Shown: positions 43,022 to 51,673 of the stretch, in pieces
How positions within the stretch are numbered: position 1 is the stretch's first letter
How the letters are laid out: the number at the start of each line of letters is the position of its first letter
NCBI GenBank assembly: GCA_024280885.1
Contig: JAJRPF010000029.1
Location: 1 to 64,000, forward strand
Source of the DNA: Planctomycetota bacterium
GTDB taxonomy: Bacteria > Planctomycetota > JAJSAM01 > JAJVHW01
Length of the DNA stretch: 64,000 bases
Direction: 5' to 3'
Translations under genes and position numbers: made by a program
Notes under the pieces: generated by a model
What the model was told of the DNA's origin: nothing
Seen by the model: only the letters and a program-made list of their open reading frames with translations
Databases searched by the model: none

Positions 43022-43522
43022 GTGCACGAGAAGTTCACCTTCCGACCGACCAGCGACCTCGCCGACGTGCCGCAACTCCGCGAGCACTTCGTCGCTGCGT
43101 GCGTGCGTGCGTCGATTGGCGGTGACGAACTCGATGCGTGGAAGCTGGTGTTCACCGAGTTGGCTTGCAACGCAATCGAACACGGTTGCGCGTGCGCGAG
43201 TGATTCGGTCGAGATCGCGTACGAGATCACGGCGACGAGCGTGTCGATCGAAGTCGTGGATCCTGGGGAGTGTCAGCCCGAGTTGCTCTCGCTCTTCGAT
43301 CGCACGGAGACCGACTTCTCGGAGACCGGTCGCGGCGCGGGGCTGATCTTGATCCGCCATTTCACCGACGAGATTCATGTGCGCCCGGTTGAACCCGTCG
43401 GAACGCAAGTGCGCGTGCTGCGATATCGATTGCGCGACGCCGAGGGCGCGCCCGTCAGCGCATCGGATACGACGGCGGCAAATGGTCTGCCACCGGCTTG
43501 TACGCGGGGGACCGAAGAGTGA
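43022..43522 (+). CDS. RsbW/SpoIIAB-like anti-sigma factor kinase
   Basis: The 166-residue GHKL ATPase has the N box FTELACNAIEHG (with E46, N50), G1 VVDPGECQP and G2 GRGAGLILIRHFTDE. Such proteins phosphorylate STAS anti-anti-sigma factors and, when free, sequester a sigma factor or other target. The GTG start gives MHEKFTFRPTSDLADV. The gene overlaps the phosphatase gene by GTGA. TAAGAT at 42979-42984 could be part of a private promoter in the 74-nt gap after the kinase. No sigma factor of the sigma-B/F type is encoded next to it. Confidence 0.9.
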   Translation: MHEKFTFRPTSDLADVPQLREHFVAACVRASIGGDELDAWKLVFTELACNAIEHGCACASDSVEIAYEITATSVSIEVVDPGECQPELLSLFDRTETDFSETGRGAGLILIRHFTDEIHVRPVEPVGTQVRVLRYRLRDAEGAPVSASDTTAANGLPPACTRGTEE

Positions 43523-44856
43523 CATTCGATCGAAAGACTGGCATCTTTCTGCCGGAGGGCATCCGCCGCGAGCCCGAGGACTACTCGGAGTTCCTGACCG
43601 GCGACTTCGAGGCCGATCGCAAGCGCGTCGCGATTCTGCTGGAGACGCTCGCTGACGTGAACTCGAGCATCGACGTCAAATCGGTGATCGAGTCCGTGCT
43701 CGACAAGAGCATTGGAGTCACGGGCGCCGAACGCGCCGTGATCATGCTCTACGACGACGACAACGTGCTGCGCATCGAGATGGCACGGGACCACAACGGT
43801 GTCGATCTCGGGCGCAACATCAAGTACAGCCACTCCGTCGCCATGCGTGTCGCCCGCGAGGGGCGCGGGATCTGCTTGATCGACGCTGCGAACCAGGATG
43901 AGATCTCGCTCGGCCAGTCGATCCTCGATCTCAAATTGCTGACCGTGATGTGCGTTCCGTTGCGGGTGAAGGACAAGATGAGCGGTCTGCTCTACGTGGA
44001 CAGCAAGGCGTCGACGGCACGCGAGTTCACCGACCGTGACCTGACGCTCTTCAAGGCGCTCGGCGGGCAGTTGGCGGTCGCGGTGGACAACAGCCGTCTG
44101 CTCAAGCACTACGTGGAGAAGCAGCGCATCACCGAGGAGTTGGCGGTTGCGCGCACGATTCAGCAGAGCCTTCTGCCGCGTGGCGGAATGACGGCCCCCG
44201 GGATCGAGATCCACGGGCTCTCCGTTCCCTGCGACGAGACCAGCGGCGACTACTTCGACTATATTCGACGACCGAATGGGCGCCTGGGGCTCGTTGTCGG
44301 TGACGTCTCTGGCCACGGCGTGCCTGCCGCGATCGTGATGTCGACGGCGCGCGCGCTGCTGCGCTCGATGACGGCGACGGACGCCGGGCCGGCGGAGATC
44401 GTGACGCGCGTCAACGCGTTCCTCGCCGCAGACGTCGAGACGGGTAAGTTCATGACGCTCTTCTACGCAGAGCTCGACCTGGAGAAGCGCGAGTTCGACT
44501 ACGTGCGCGCCGGGCACAACGAACCGATCGTCTATCGGCGCGCCACCGATAGCTTCGAGGAACTTGCTGAAGGCGGGATCGCGCTCGCCTTCATCGACGA
44601 TTTCGAGTTTGATCAAGCGGGTCCAATCCGGCTCGAGACCGGTGATCTGCTCTTCATGTATACCGACGGCATCGTGGAAGCGATGGACGCGGGCGGGGAA
44701 CAGTTCGGAATGGAGCGCGTTCACCGCATGCTGCGGGAGCGCCGGGACGAACCGGCACGCGACATCGTCAATGCCTTGCGCCAGGCGGCGCAGGCTCATA
44801 TCGGAACCGACAAGCGCCAGGACGATCTCACACTCGTTCTGGTCAAGGCTACTTGA
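43519..44856 (+). CDS. GAF-domain SpoIIE/RsbU-type protein phosphatase
   Basis: The 445-residue protein has an N-terminal GAF sensor (~55-205: ETLADVNSSIDVKSVIESVLDKSIGVTGAERAVIMLY, VPLRVKDKMSGLLYVDS), a short coiled linker with ELAVARTIQQSLLP, and a PP2C/SpoIIE domain (SGDYFDY, VVGDVSGHGVPAA, YTDGIVEAM, QDDLTLVLVK). The GAF domain suggests activation by a small ligand or redox cue. It should dephosphorylate the STAS partner. It starts at GTG 43519 overlapping the RsbW-like stop. The next gene begins 8 nt later. Confidence 0.93.
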   Translation: MTFDRKTGIFLPEGIRREPEDYSEFLTGDFEADRKRVAILLETLADVNSSIDVKSVIESVLDKSIGVTGAERAVIMLYDDDNVLRIEMARDHNGVDLGRNIKYSHSVAMRVAREGRGICLIDAANQDEISLGQSILDLKLLTVMCVPLRVKDKMSGLLYVDSKASTAREFTDRDLTLFKALGGQLAVAVDNSRLLKHYVEKQRITEELAVARTIQQSLLPRGGMTAPGIEIHGLSVPCDETSGDYFDYIRRPNGRLGLVVGDVSGHGVPAAIVMSTARALLRSMTATDAGPAEIVTRVNAFLAADVETGKFMTLFYAELDLEKREFDYVRAGHNEPIVYRRATDSFEELAEGGIALAFIDDFEFDQAGPIRLETGDLLFMYTDGIVEAMDAGGEQFGMERVHRMLRERRDEPARDIVNALRQAAQAHIGTDKRQDDLTLVLVKAT

Positions 44857-44864
44857 GGGCTGAC

Positions 44865-45596
44865 ATGGAGATCTTGAGTTCCTACACCGACGGCATCCAG
44901 ACATTGTGCCTGGTTGGCAACTTCGACACAACCGACGTGGAGACGTTCCACGCCCACGTCGAGGAAGCGATCGACGGGCAGCGGTTCCGCGTTCTGGTGG
45001 ACGCGGAGCAGATGCGGTTCATCAACTCGACGGCTCTCGGATCGCTGATTCGTGCGCAGAAGCGGTTGCAGCAGTACGGCGGCGATCTTGCGATCACCAA
45101 ATTGCTCAGCTTCGCCGCGGGAGTCTTCAAGACGCTCGGCCTCGATCGGAAGATCCGCTGCTTCGACGAGAGCGATCAGGCCCTCGACTACCTCCGCAGC
45201 GTCGGTGCCGATGGCGTCGGCGTCGAGGGTGACCAGGAGGTCGGTTTCACCTTCACAGACGACGCGCAGCTCTCGGTCGCAGGCGAAGAGCCCCGCATGG
45301 GGACGATGAAGAAGATCGGCGAGTTCGGCGTGCAGTTCCAGTGGGAGAACCTGGACGCGCTCGACGTGGACACGATGTTCAAAGCGGGCGCGGGCATCCG
45401 CCTTCGCTTCCGGCTGCCGCTCTACCACGAGTCGCACATATTCAAGGTCGACGCGCAGGTCATCGACTCCACCCTGACCGGCGGGACGAAGGTGACGGTG
45501 CAGACGAAGTTCGCCGTGCTGTCGGACGTCGAGCGCCGCGCAATCCAGCAGTTCGTGCGCGACCTACGGTTTCTGCGAGGCGAACTCACCGAATGA
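44865..45596 (+). CDS. STAS anti-sigma-factor antagonist fused to a PilZ-like domain
   Basis: The 243-residue protein has an N-terminal STAS domain with the phospho-acceptor region RFINSTALGSLIRAQKRL (Ser55). A C-terminal ~95-residue PilZ-like domain follows (FGVQFQWENLDALDVDTMFKAGAGIRLRFRLPL, VLSDVERRAIQQFVRDLRF). The c-di-GMP motifs RxxxR and (D/N)xSxxG are not kept (RMGTMK and KIGEFG), so nucleotide binding is doubtful. Thus the switch output may act through protein contacts rather than a sigma factor. ATG 44865 is chosen over TTG 44853 because GAGGGC is well spaced before it. The stop codon is inside a terminator hairpin. Confidence 0.88.
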   Translation: MEILSSYTDGIQTLCLVGNFDTTDVETFHAHVEEAIDGQRFRVLVDAEQMRFINSTALGSLIRAQKRLQQYGGDLAITKLLSFAAGVFKTLGLDRKIRCFDESDQALDYLRSVGADGVGVEGDQEVGFTFTDDAQLSVAGEEPRMGTMKKIGEFGVQFQWENLDALDVDTMFKAGAGIRLRFRLPLYHESHIFKVDAQVIDSTLTGGTKVTVQTKFAVLSDVERRAIQQFVRDLRFLRGELTE

Positions 45597-45633
45597 TCGG
45601 AGGGCTGTGCGCTTCGCGCAGAGCGCTCCGATC
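45595..45633 (+). terminator. long hairpin terminator overlapping the STAS-PilZ stop codon
   Basis: GATCGGAG pairs with CTCCGATC, with inner GCT-TGCGC / GCGCA-AGC and loop TTC. The stem has 16 bp with two G-G mismatches and begins in the TGA stop. Repeat family C follows directly. Confidence 0.78.
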
Positions 45634-46200
45634 TTGTTGCGTTTGTGCCGACTCCGTCGGCACGCTCGCTCTCGCTCGCATGTTCGGTTTCGCGGTATTG
45701 CGTTGGGGTCGCCTCCGGCGCCCCGCTCGCTTTCGCTCGCATGTTCGGCTTCGGCCGCGCCTCCGGCTGCTTCAACCGGGCGGGCGCTCGGGTTTCGTTG
45801 GCTCGCATCGGGGCGCGTCCCCGACGCTGAAGTGAGCGCGTTGCGAGGGCGGGTTTTGCAGGCGGAATCCGCTCCCTACGCCTCACCGCGAGTGTCACGG
45901 TTTGTGCTGGCGCACAAACCCCGCCACTCGCGTTGCTCCTTGTTACGTTTGTGCCGACTCCGTCGGCACGCTCGCTCGCGCTCGCATGTTCGGTTCCGGC
46001 CGCGCCTCCGGCTGCTTCAACCGGGCGGGCGCTCGGGTTTCGTTGGCTCGCATCGGGGCGCGTCCCCGACGTTGAAGCGCGCGCGTCGCGAGGGCGGGTT
46101 TTGCAGGCGGAATCCGCTCCCTACGCCTCACCGCGAGTGTCACGGTTTGTGCTGGCGCACAAACCCCGCCACTCGCTCTCGTTTCCAGCGTGGTCGTGGT
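45634..46200 (+). repeat. complex repeat family C, locus 2
   Basis: This ~570-nt second locus has the same modules as 21041-21670. The hairpin GTGCCGAC-TCC-GTCGGCAC occurs at 45645-45663 and 45951-45969. The GCTCGCATGTTCGG and GCAGGCGGAATCCGCTC segments also recur, as does the CCACTCGCTCTCGTTTC end. The inverted element here is different (GGTTTGTGC-TGGC-GCACAAACC, twice), so units diverge by module exchange. It lies between convergent genes after a terminator. 46201-46331 shows nothing more. Confidence 0.85.
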
Positions 46201-46331
46201 GGGTGGCCCTGTGATCCCCTCCCCGTCCCTCTCCGCAGTTCAGCCCTCCGAGTCCCCGATCACTCGAGTGGGAGCGCGGCACGGCATCTCGACCTCTCGA
46301 TGAGTCGCGATCCGTCCATCCCCATCCCTCT

Positions 46332-46436
46332 CAGACCGGGTCGGCCTTGGGGCCTTATAGCCTCAACGCCTTGGTTTCGGACCGACCGTCCATCTGGGCC
46401 GTCGAGGCTATAAGGCCCCAAGGCCGACCCGGTCTC
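46332..46436. repeat. repeat family A inverted pair (33-nt arms)
   Basis: The arm at 46332-46364 and its reverse complement at 46404-46436 match at 32 of 33 positions around a 39-nt spacer, so a very strong hairpin could form. The same arm occurs singly at 4322-4354. It lies just downstream of the decarboxylase gene (on the minus strand) in a convergent intergenic region, where it could act as a bidirectional terminator. Confidence 0.88.
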
Positions 46437-46491
46437 TGCCTGATCTCTGCTTGGGATGGCTTCGGAGTGCGGCGCTCTTTCCGCGCCCCAT

Positions 46492-47964
46492 CTATCCCAC
46501 CGCCGTCGCCAAGTCGGCCAGGGACTGGTCGACGTGGTCCGCATGCGTTCGTGCCCCCAGCACGCACACGCGCAGCGTCACCGCTTCGCCGTCCGCCACC
46601 GGAAGTGACGTGCTGGAGAGGTAGACGCGCTTCTGCGCGTTGATGCGCTCGATCAGCGCTGCGTTGCGCGCATTCCAGTCCGCTAGCGCCTCGCTGGCAC
46701 CGCGGACGAGTCGGAATGGGATCGTGCTCAGGTGGGGCGGGGCGACGCATTCCAGCGGGACGCCGGACTCGATCAGTCTCAACAGGCCGGCGTGAAAGCG
46801 CCACGCGAGGCGGAGTTTCTCGGCCAGCGCCTCTCGGAATGCAGCCGCGCCGTGGAGCATCAGCGGTAGCCAGAGCCGGAGTCCGCGGTAGCTGCGCGAG
46901 AGTTCGGGTCCGTACATCGCCGGGCTGGGCGCTTCGCGCGAACGATCCAGCGCGTCTAGGTCGCGGAGGTAGTGCGCACCAGCGGAGTGTGCGTTGCGCA
47001 GCTTCTCGGCGTCGCGAACGAGCAAGCAGCCGGTCCCGAAGGGGAGGAAGAGGCCCTTGTGTGGGTCGAGTGCGATCGAGTCGGCGCGCTCCATTCCCGC
47101 GAGCAGGCGGCGCCCCTCGTCGCAGAGCACGAATGCGCCGCCATACGCGCCATCGACGTGGAACCAGAGGCTCTCGGCCTCGCAGACGTCAGCAATGGCA
47201 GGCAGCGGGTCGAGTGCGCCCGTATTGGTGGTTCCGGCGGAGGCGACGACGAGGAAAGGCTGGAGCCCGGCGGCGCGGTCTGCGCGCACCTGAGCAGCGA
47301 GATCCTCGGGATCGAGCCGGTACTCGCTGTCGATGGCGACCCGCCGCACGTTCGCCGGAGGCAGTCCCGCCATCCGGATCGCCTTTTCGACGCAGTGATG
47401 AGCCTGCCCGGATGCGTACGTTACCGCCCGGCGATAGTCCCCGTCGGCCGCGAAGTGTTCCTCGCGCGCCGTGATCACCGCGCTGAGGTTGGCGAGCGAT
47501 GATCCGGAGAGAAGAACACCGCCGGACGTTTCTCCGTAACCGCACTCGCGCGCCAGCCAATCGATCACGTCGGCTTCGAGGCGACAGAGTGCCGGTGCGG
47601 CGGTGGAGATGCCCGTGAAGCGATTGAGCGCCCCCGAGACCAGGTCGGCGAGCGCCGACGCGAAGAGACCGGTCCCCGGAACGTAGGCGAAGTAGCCGGG
47701 ACTCGGCGGGATGAACGTCGCGCTCGATGCCTGGCGCAGCAGATCGGTCACAGCCTCCACCCCGCCCGTCAGCGGTTGCTCGCCGATCGGCTGCGAGACG
47801 GCGTCCGCGATGTCGAGACCCGCGCGACCGACGGTCCCGACCGCGGGCCCCGAGGCCAGCGCGTCCACCTCATCGAGGGCGAACTTGGAGAGGACAGCGA
47901 GCCAGTGCTCGAGCTCTTCGCGACGGGGCTCCAGAGGGTGGTGATCAGCCTTCATCGGGCTCAC
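46492..47964 (-). CDS. Group II PLP-dependent amino-acid decarboxylase
   Basis: This fold-type I enzyme resembles aromatic-L-amino-acid/glutamate decarboxylases. The 490 residues include ASGQAHHCVEKA (His190 stacking on PLP), the WFHVDGAYGGA motif with D271, and the Schiff-base lysine in SIALDPHKGLFLPFGTGC (K303). FIPPSPGYFAYVPGTGLF resembles the N-terminal region that precedes the PLP pocket. The substrate cannot be read from sequence. GTG 47964 has AGGGGC upstream; ATG 47955 is the alternative. It diverges from the liv operon, and an amine- or amino-acid-related link is only a guess. Confidence 0.92.
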   Translation of the reverse strand: MSPMKADHHPLEPRREELEHWLAVLSKFALDEVDALASGPAVGTVGRAGLDIADAVSQPIGEQPLTGGVEAVTDLLRQASSATFIPPSPGYFAYVPGTGLFASALADLVSGALNRFTGISTAAPALCRLEADVIDWLARECGYGETSGGVLLSGSSLANLSAVITAREEHFAADGDYRRAVTYASGQAHHCVEKAIRMAGLPPANVRRVAIDSEYRLDPEDLAAQVRADRAAGLQPFLVVASAGTTNTGALDPLPAIADVCEAESLWFHVDGAYGGAFVLCDEGRRLLAGMERADSIALDPHKGLFLPFGTGCLLVRDAEKLRNAHSAGAHYLRDLDALDRSREAPSPAMYGPELSRSYRGLRLWLPLMLHGAAAFREALAEKLRLAWRFHAGLLRLIESGVPLECVAPPHLSTIPFRLVRGASEALADWNARNAALIERINAQKRVYLSSTSLPVADGEAVTLRVCVLGARTHADHVDQSLADLATAVG

Positions 47965-48044
47965 TCTACGCCGCCCCTGCGTGACGGGCGCCGCTCTACC
48001 GGTTCCGCTGCGCTGCGCCCCGTCACGAAGCGCCGAGACCGGCC

Positions 48045-48073
48045 TTGACCAGCCTCGGGGCGAACCGTAGGTT
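48045..48073 (+). promoter_or_regulatory. putative sigma-70 promoter for the liv operon
   Basis: TTGACC (48045-48050), a 17-nt spacer and TAGGTT (48068-48073) match the vegetative promoter pattern well. It implies a leader of ~100 nt before livK. Confidence 0.58.
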
Positions 48074-48177
48074 GCCCTCCGATCGAGCCGCGCGCTGAAT
48101 GGGCGCGCCCCGACGCAAGCCCTCGATGGGAGGGTTCGGCAGTCCGCGGGGCGGGAGCGGTTCGAAGGAGATGGTCC

Positions 48178-49371
48178 ATGTTCCGACTCTCACGCGGATT
48201 CCGCTCACTCTTGATCGTTCCGGCCCTCATGGCCGCGGCTGTGCTTCCGGCGTGCGGTGGCGGCAGTGGCGGCGGCGATACGGAGACGATCCGGATCGCG
48301 GTCTGCGGCCCGATGACGGGTTCAGCCGCCGCGTTCGGCGAGATGATCAAGAACGCCGCGAAGTTGAAGGAGAAGGAGATCAACGACGCGGGCGGTCTCT
48401 CGGTCCGCGGCAAGATGATGATGGTCGAGGCCGTGATCTACGACGACAAGGGCGACACGACCGAGGCCACGAACGTGGCTCGCAGAGTGGCATCCGACGA
48501 CTCGATCACGCTCGTGATCGGGCACTTCAACTCGACCTGCTCGCTCGCCGCGAAGGAGGAGTACAACGAGGTTGGCATCGTCGAGTTCTCGCCCGGGTCG
48601 ACCAACGTCGCCGTCTGCAAAAACGGGCCGTACACGTTCCGCAATCTGTACAGCGACGACTACCAGGGGCAACAGATCGCCACCTACTTCGCCGAGATCA
48701 TCGGAGTGAAGACGGTCGCGGTCATCTTTGACAACGACGACTACGGGAAGGGCCTGATGCAGTCGTTTTCGGCGAAGGCCAAGGAACTCGGCATCGACGT
48801 CGTCGCGACGGTCTCGTACCTCCGCGAGCGCACACAGGACTTCAAGCCGCTCGTTCAGCAGGCGAAGGATGCGGGGGCCGAAGGCATCTTCATGGCGGGT
48901 CTCTACAACGAGGCGGCCCTGATCGTCAAGGCCGCACGCCAGGACCTGCAACTGACGATCCCGCTCTTCGGCGGTGACGGCGTCATGAGCCCGACATTCA
49001 TCAAGAACGCCGGAACGTCGGCCGAGGGCGTCTACGTCGCGACCCCGTTCCTCGTGCACGAAGAGAGTGGCGGCGAGTTGGTGAGGGCATTCGTCGATGC
49101 GTACTCCGCGACGTACGGGAAGGACCCGGACACGTGGGCGGCGCTCACGTACGACGCGATGGGCATGGCGCTCGACGCCGTCTCGAAGGTCGGGACGGAT
49201 CGCTCCGCCGTCCGGGATCAGCTCGCGTCGGCAGTGGACGCGGCTTCGGGCTACACGGGTGTCACCGGCATCACGTTCTTCGATGAGGAAGGCGACTGCT
49301 TCTCGAAGCCCCTCTTCGTCACCACCGTGAACGACGGTGTATTCACGCCTGCGCAGCAATTGTCGAAGTAG
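48178..49371 (+). CDS. livK: Branched-chain amino-acid ABC transporter, substrate-binding lipoprotein
   Basis: The 397-residue precursor has a lipoprotein signal peptide with lipobox LPAC (Cys26) followed by a Gly/Ser linker. The type I periplasmic-binding fold is clear: TIRIAVCGPMTGSAAAFGEMIKNAAKLKEKEINDAGGL, IGHFNSTCSLAAKEEYNEVGIVEFSPGSTN, and KTVAVIFDNDDYGKGLMQSF. It probably delivers Leu/Ile/Val or related amino acids or amides. It is the first gene of livKHMGF. Confidence 0.94.
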   Translation: MFRLSRGFRSLLIVPALMAAAVLPACGGGSGGGDTETIRIAVCGPMTGSAAAFGEMIKNAAKLKEKEINDAGGLSVRGKMMMVEAVIYDDKGDTTEATNVARRVASDDSITLVIGHFNSTCSLAAKEEYNEVGIVEFSPGSTNVAVCKNGPYTFRNLYSDDYQGQQIATYFAEIIGVKTVAVIFDNDDYGKGLMQSFSAKAKELGIDVVATVSYLRERTQDFKPLVQQAKDAGAEGIFMAGLYNEAALIVKAARQDLQLTIPLFGGDGVMSPTFIKNAGTSAEGVYVATPFLVHEESGGELVRAFVDAYSATYGKDPDTWAALTYDAMGMALDAVSKVGTDRSAVRDQLASAVDAASGYTGVTGITFFDEEGDCFSKPLFVTTVNDGVFTPAQQLSK

Positions 49372-49397
49372 GTACGCAGGAAGACTGAACCGCCTGC

Positions 49398-50516
49398 ATG
49401 TCGAGCCTCCTCACCCCCGAGAAACTCGTTGACGCGTTGTCGCTCGGAGCGCTCTACGCTCTGATCGCCGTCGGCTACACGATGGTCTACGGGATCATCA
49501 GACTCATCAACTTCGCCCACGGCGAGGTCTTCATGTTGGGTGCGTTCTGGGCACTGCTGATCGTGGGGATGGACGAACCCACGGGCGTCAACATCTTCGT
49601 TGCGCTCGTACCGTCGATGCTCATGTGCGCCGCCGTCGGGATGAACGTCGATTGGACGACGTATCTTCCGCTGCGCAGGAGATTGCCGCGCTCCGACGCG
49701 CTCAGCATCTTGTCGCTCGGCCTGCTCGGGATCGGCGCGATCTTCTACAAGCTGACCGGCGACGCTGCCCACGTGTGGTATTCAGATGGGGCGCACACGG
49801 CCATCGGCTGGGGCGTGATCGGGCTGCTCCCGATCGTCATCTTCGCACTCGCGCTGGGCGAGAAGCTGGAGTGGCTCGGGCGATCGCTCGGACGTGTGGC
49901 GTCGGACCGCCTGAGCGCGCTCATCACGGCCATCGGCATGTCGCTGATCCTGCAGACACTCGCCCAACTGATCTGGGGTGCCGAACCGCGCGCATTTCCC
50001 GAAGCGTCGCTGCCAGCATTCCTGAACGAGTCTGTCTTCTCGATCTTTGGCGCGCGCGTCGCGGGCAAGGAACTCGTCATCTGGGTGGCGGCGATCGTGA
50101 TCATGGTGCTCTTGCAACTCCTCGTGACGCGCACGAAGATCGGCACCGCGATGCGGGCATGTTCGATGGACCAGAAGACGGCGGCTCTCATGGGCATCTC
50201 TGTTGACAGCGTCATCGCGTTCACATTCGTGATTGGATCCGCCATGGCGGCAATCGCCGGGGTGCTCTATGCGGTGAAGGTCGGCGGCAGCATCTCGTTC
50301 CGAATGGGGTACTACCAGGGACTGATCGCGTTCGCCGCAGCGGTACTCGGCGGAATCGGCAACATCAAGGGCGCGATGCTCGGCGGGGTGCTGATCGGAT
50401 TCGTCCAGGGATTCTCCGGTGGTGGCAATTTCTCACTGCCTTTCGTCGTGATGATCCTCGTGCTGCTCATCATGCCGCGCGGCATCCTCGGCGAACCTCA
50501 GGCGACGCGCGCATGA
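49398..50516 (+). CDS. livH: Branched-chain amino-acid ABC transporter permease LivH
   Basis: The 372-residue membrane protein starts MSSLLTPEKLVDALSLGALYALIAVGYTMVYGIIRLINFAHGEV, the standard LivH opening. It carries the EAA-like cytoplasmic loop (TKIGTAMRACSMDQKTAALMGISVD), AAVLGGIGNIKGAMLGGVLIGF and several TM helices. It is longer than E. coli LivH (308) because of an insertion near residues 65-170. Its stop overlaps livM by ATGA. Confidence 0.94.
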   Translation: MSSLLTPEKLVDALSLGALYALIAVGYTMVYGIIRLINFAHGEVFMLGAFWALLIVGMDEPTGVNIFVALVPSMLMCAAVGMNVDWTTYLPLRRRLPRSDALSILSLGLLGIGAIFYKLTGDAAHVWYSDGAHTAIGWGVIGLLPIVIFALALGEKLEWLGRSLGRVASDRLSALITAIGMSLILQTLAQLIWGAEPRAFPEASLPAFLNESVFSIFGARVAGKELVIWVAAIVIMVLLQLLVTRTKIGTAMRACSMDQKTAALMGISVDSVIAFTFVIGSAMAAIAGVLYAVKVGGSISFRMGYYQGLIAFAAAVLGGIGNIKGAMLGGVLIGFVQGFSGGGNFSLPFVVMILVLLIMPRGILGEPQATRA

Positions 50517-51673
50517 GCTTTCTCGCGGCACAACTGCGACGGCTGGGAAGCCTCGATGATCGGACGCAAGGGCTGATCGCGCTCGCGCTCGCCGTGGTGC
50601 TGCCCTTCGTCGTCGGTCGCACGTTCCTGAACACGAGTCTCTACATCGGTACGTACGCCGTGCTCGCCCTCGGGCTCAACGTAGTGGTCGGATTCACGGG
50701 CCTGCTCGATCTCGGCTTCGTGCTCTTTCTCGCGACGGGCGCCGTCGTTACATCGTTCTTGCTCTCGTTGACGCGAACGCCGGACGGGACCGTGCAATGG
50801 GCGGTGAGCGCGAGCGGCGGCATCGAGGGTACGCAGATATTCGGGTTCGACGGCTCGATCCTGCTGATCATCCTCATTGCCGGATCGGTGTGCGCGTTGG
50901 TGGGTGTGCTGCGTGGGTTGCCCACGCTGCGCGTGCGCGGAGACTACTATGCGATCGTGACGCTCGGGATCGCCGAGATCGCATTCGAGACGTTTCTCTG
51001 GGACGAGAACTCGTGGATCAACTTCACGCAGTTCACCGGTGGAGCGTTCGGTATCAAGCTCCCTCGCGCCGACCGCCCGGTGCTCCTTGGCGACCCGTTG
51101 CGATGGAGTTCTCCGACCGTCTACTTCCTGATCTTGGCAGGCGTGGTCGTCGCGGTGCTCGCGACCCATCACCTCAATCGATCCCGCGTCGGGCGCGCCC
51201 TCGCGGCGATCAGGCTGGACGAGACGGCCGCGCGCGCCTGCGGCGTAAATGTCAACCGCCACAAGTTGATCGCGTTCGCAGTCAGCGGTTTCATCGGCGG
51301 CATCGGCGGTGCGCTCTTCGTCGTCTGGAAGGAAGGAACGTACTCGGTCAAGAGCTTCGACGTGTGGCAGTCGATCCTGATTCTCTGTGGCGTGGTGCTC
51401 GGGGGCATGGGCAGCATTCGCGGCGCGCTGGTCGGGATCACCGTACTTCTCGCCATCGATCAGGCGCTGCGGCAGAACTATGGCGGCGTGACGGTGCCCG
51501 CCGAAGCACTGAACCTCATCTACGGGTTCCTCCTCATCGTCGTCATGCGCTTCCGTCCGCAGGGGCTGCTGCCGCCTGTTCGTCGCGGGCGTCCGCTCAC
51601 GGAGTCCGAGCACGAGGCGCTCCGCACGGAACCGGCGCGGCTCTTTCGACTCGGCGACAAGGACGTGTCGTGA
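50513..51673 (+). CDS. livM: Branched-chain amino-acid ABC transporter permease LivM
   Basis: The 386-residue protein has TM helices including FLNTSLYIGTYAVLALGLNVVVGFTGLLDLGFVLF, the LivM hallmark, LRVRGDYYAIVTLGIAEI, the SRVGRALAAIRLDETAARACGVNV coupling loop and VVLGGMGSIRGALVG. It starts ATG 50513 overlapping livH, and its stop overlaps the livG GTG. Confidence 0.94.
   Translation: MSFLAAQLRRLGSLDDRTQGLIALALAVVLPFVVGRTFLNTSLYIGTYAVLALGLNVVVGFTGLLDLGFVLFLATGAVVTSFLLSLTRTPDGTVQWAVSASGGIEGTQIFGFDGSILLIILIAGSVCALVGVLRGLPTLRVRGDYYAIVTLGIAEIAFETFLWDENSWINFTQFTGGAFGIKLPRADRPVLLGDPLRWSSPTVYFLILAGVVVAVLATHHLNRSRVGRALAAIRLDETAARACGVNVNRHKLIAFAVSGFIGGIGGALFVVWKEGTYSVKSFDVWQSILILCGVVLGGMGSIRGALVGITVLLAIDQALRQNYGGVTVPAEALNLIYGFLLIVVMRFRPQGLLPPVRRGRPLTESEHEALRTEPARLFRLGDKDVS

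Noticed and set aside
45634..46200. Possible CRISPR array
   Set aside because: Repeat units are ~245 nt mosaics, not 23-40 nt direct repeats with unique spacers, and no cas gene is present.
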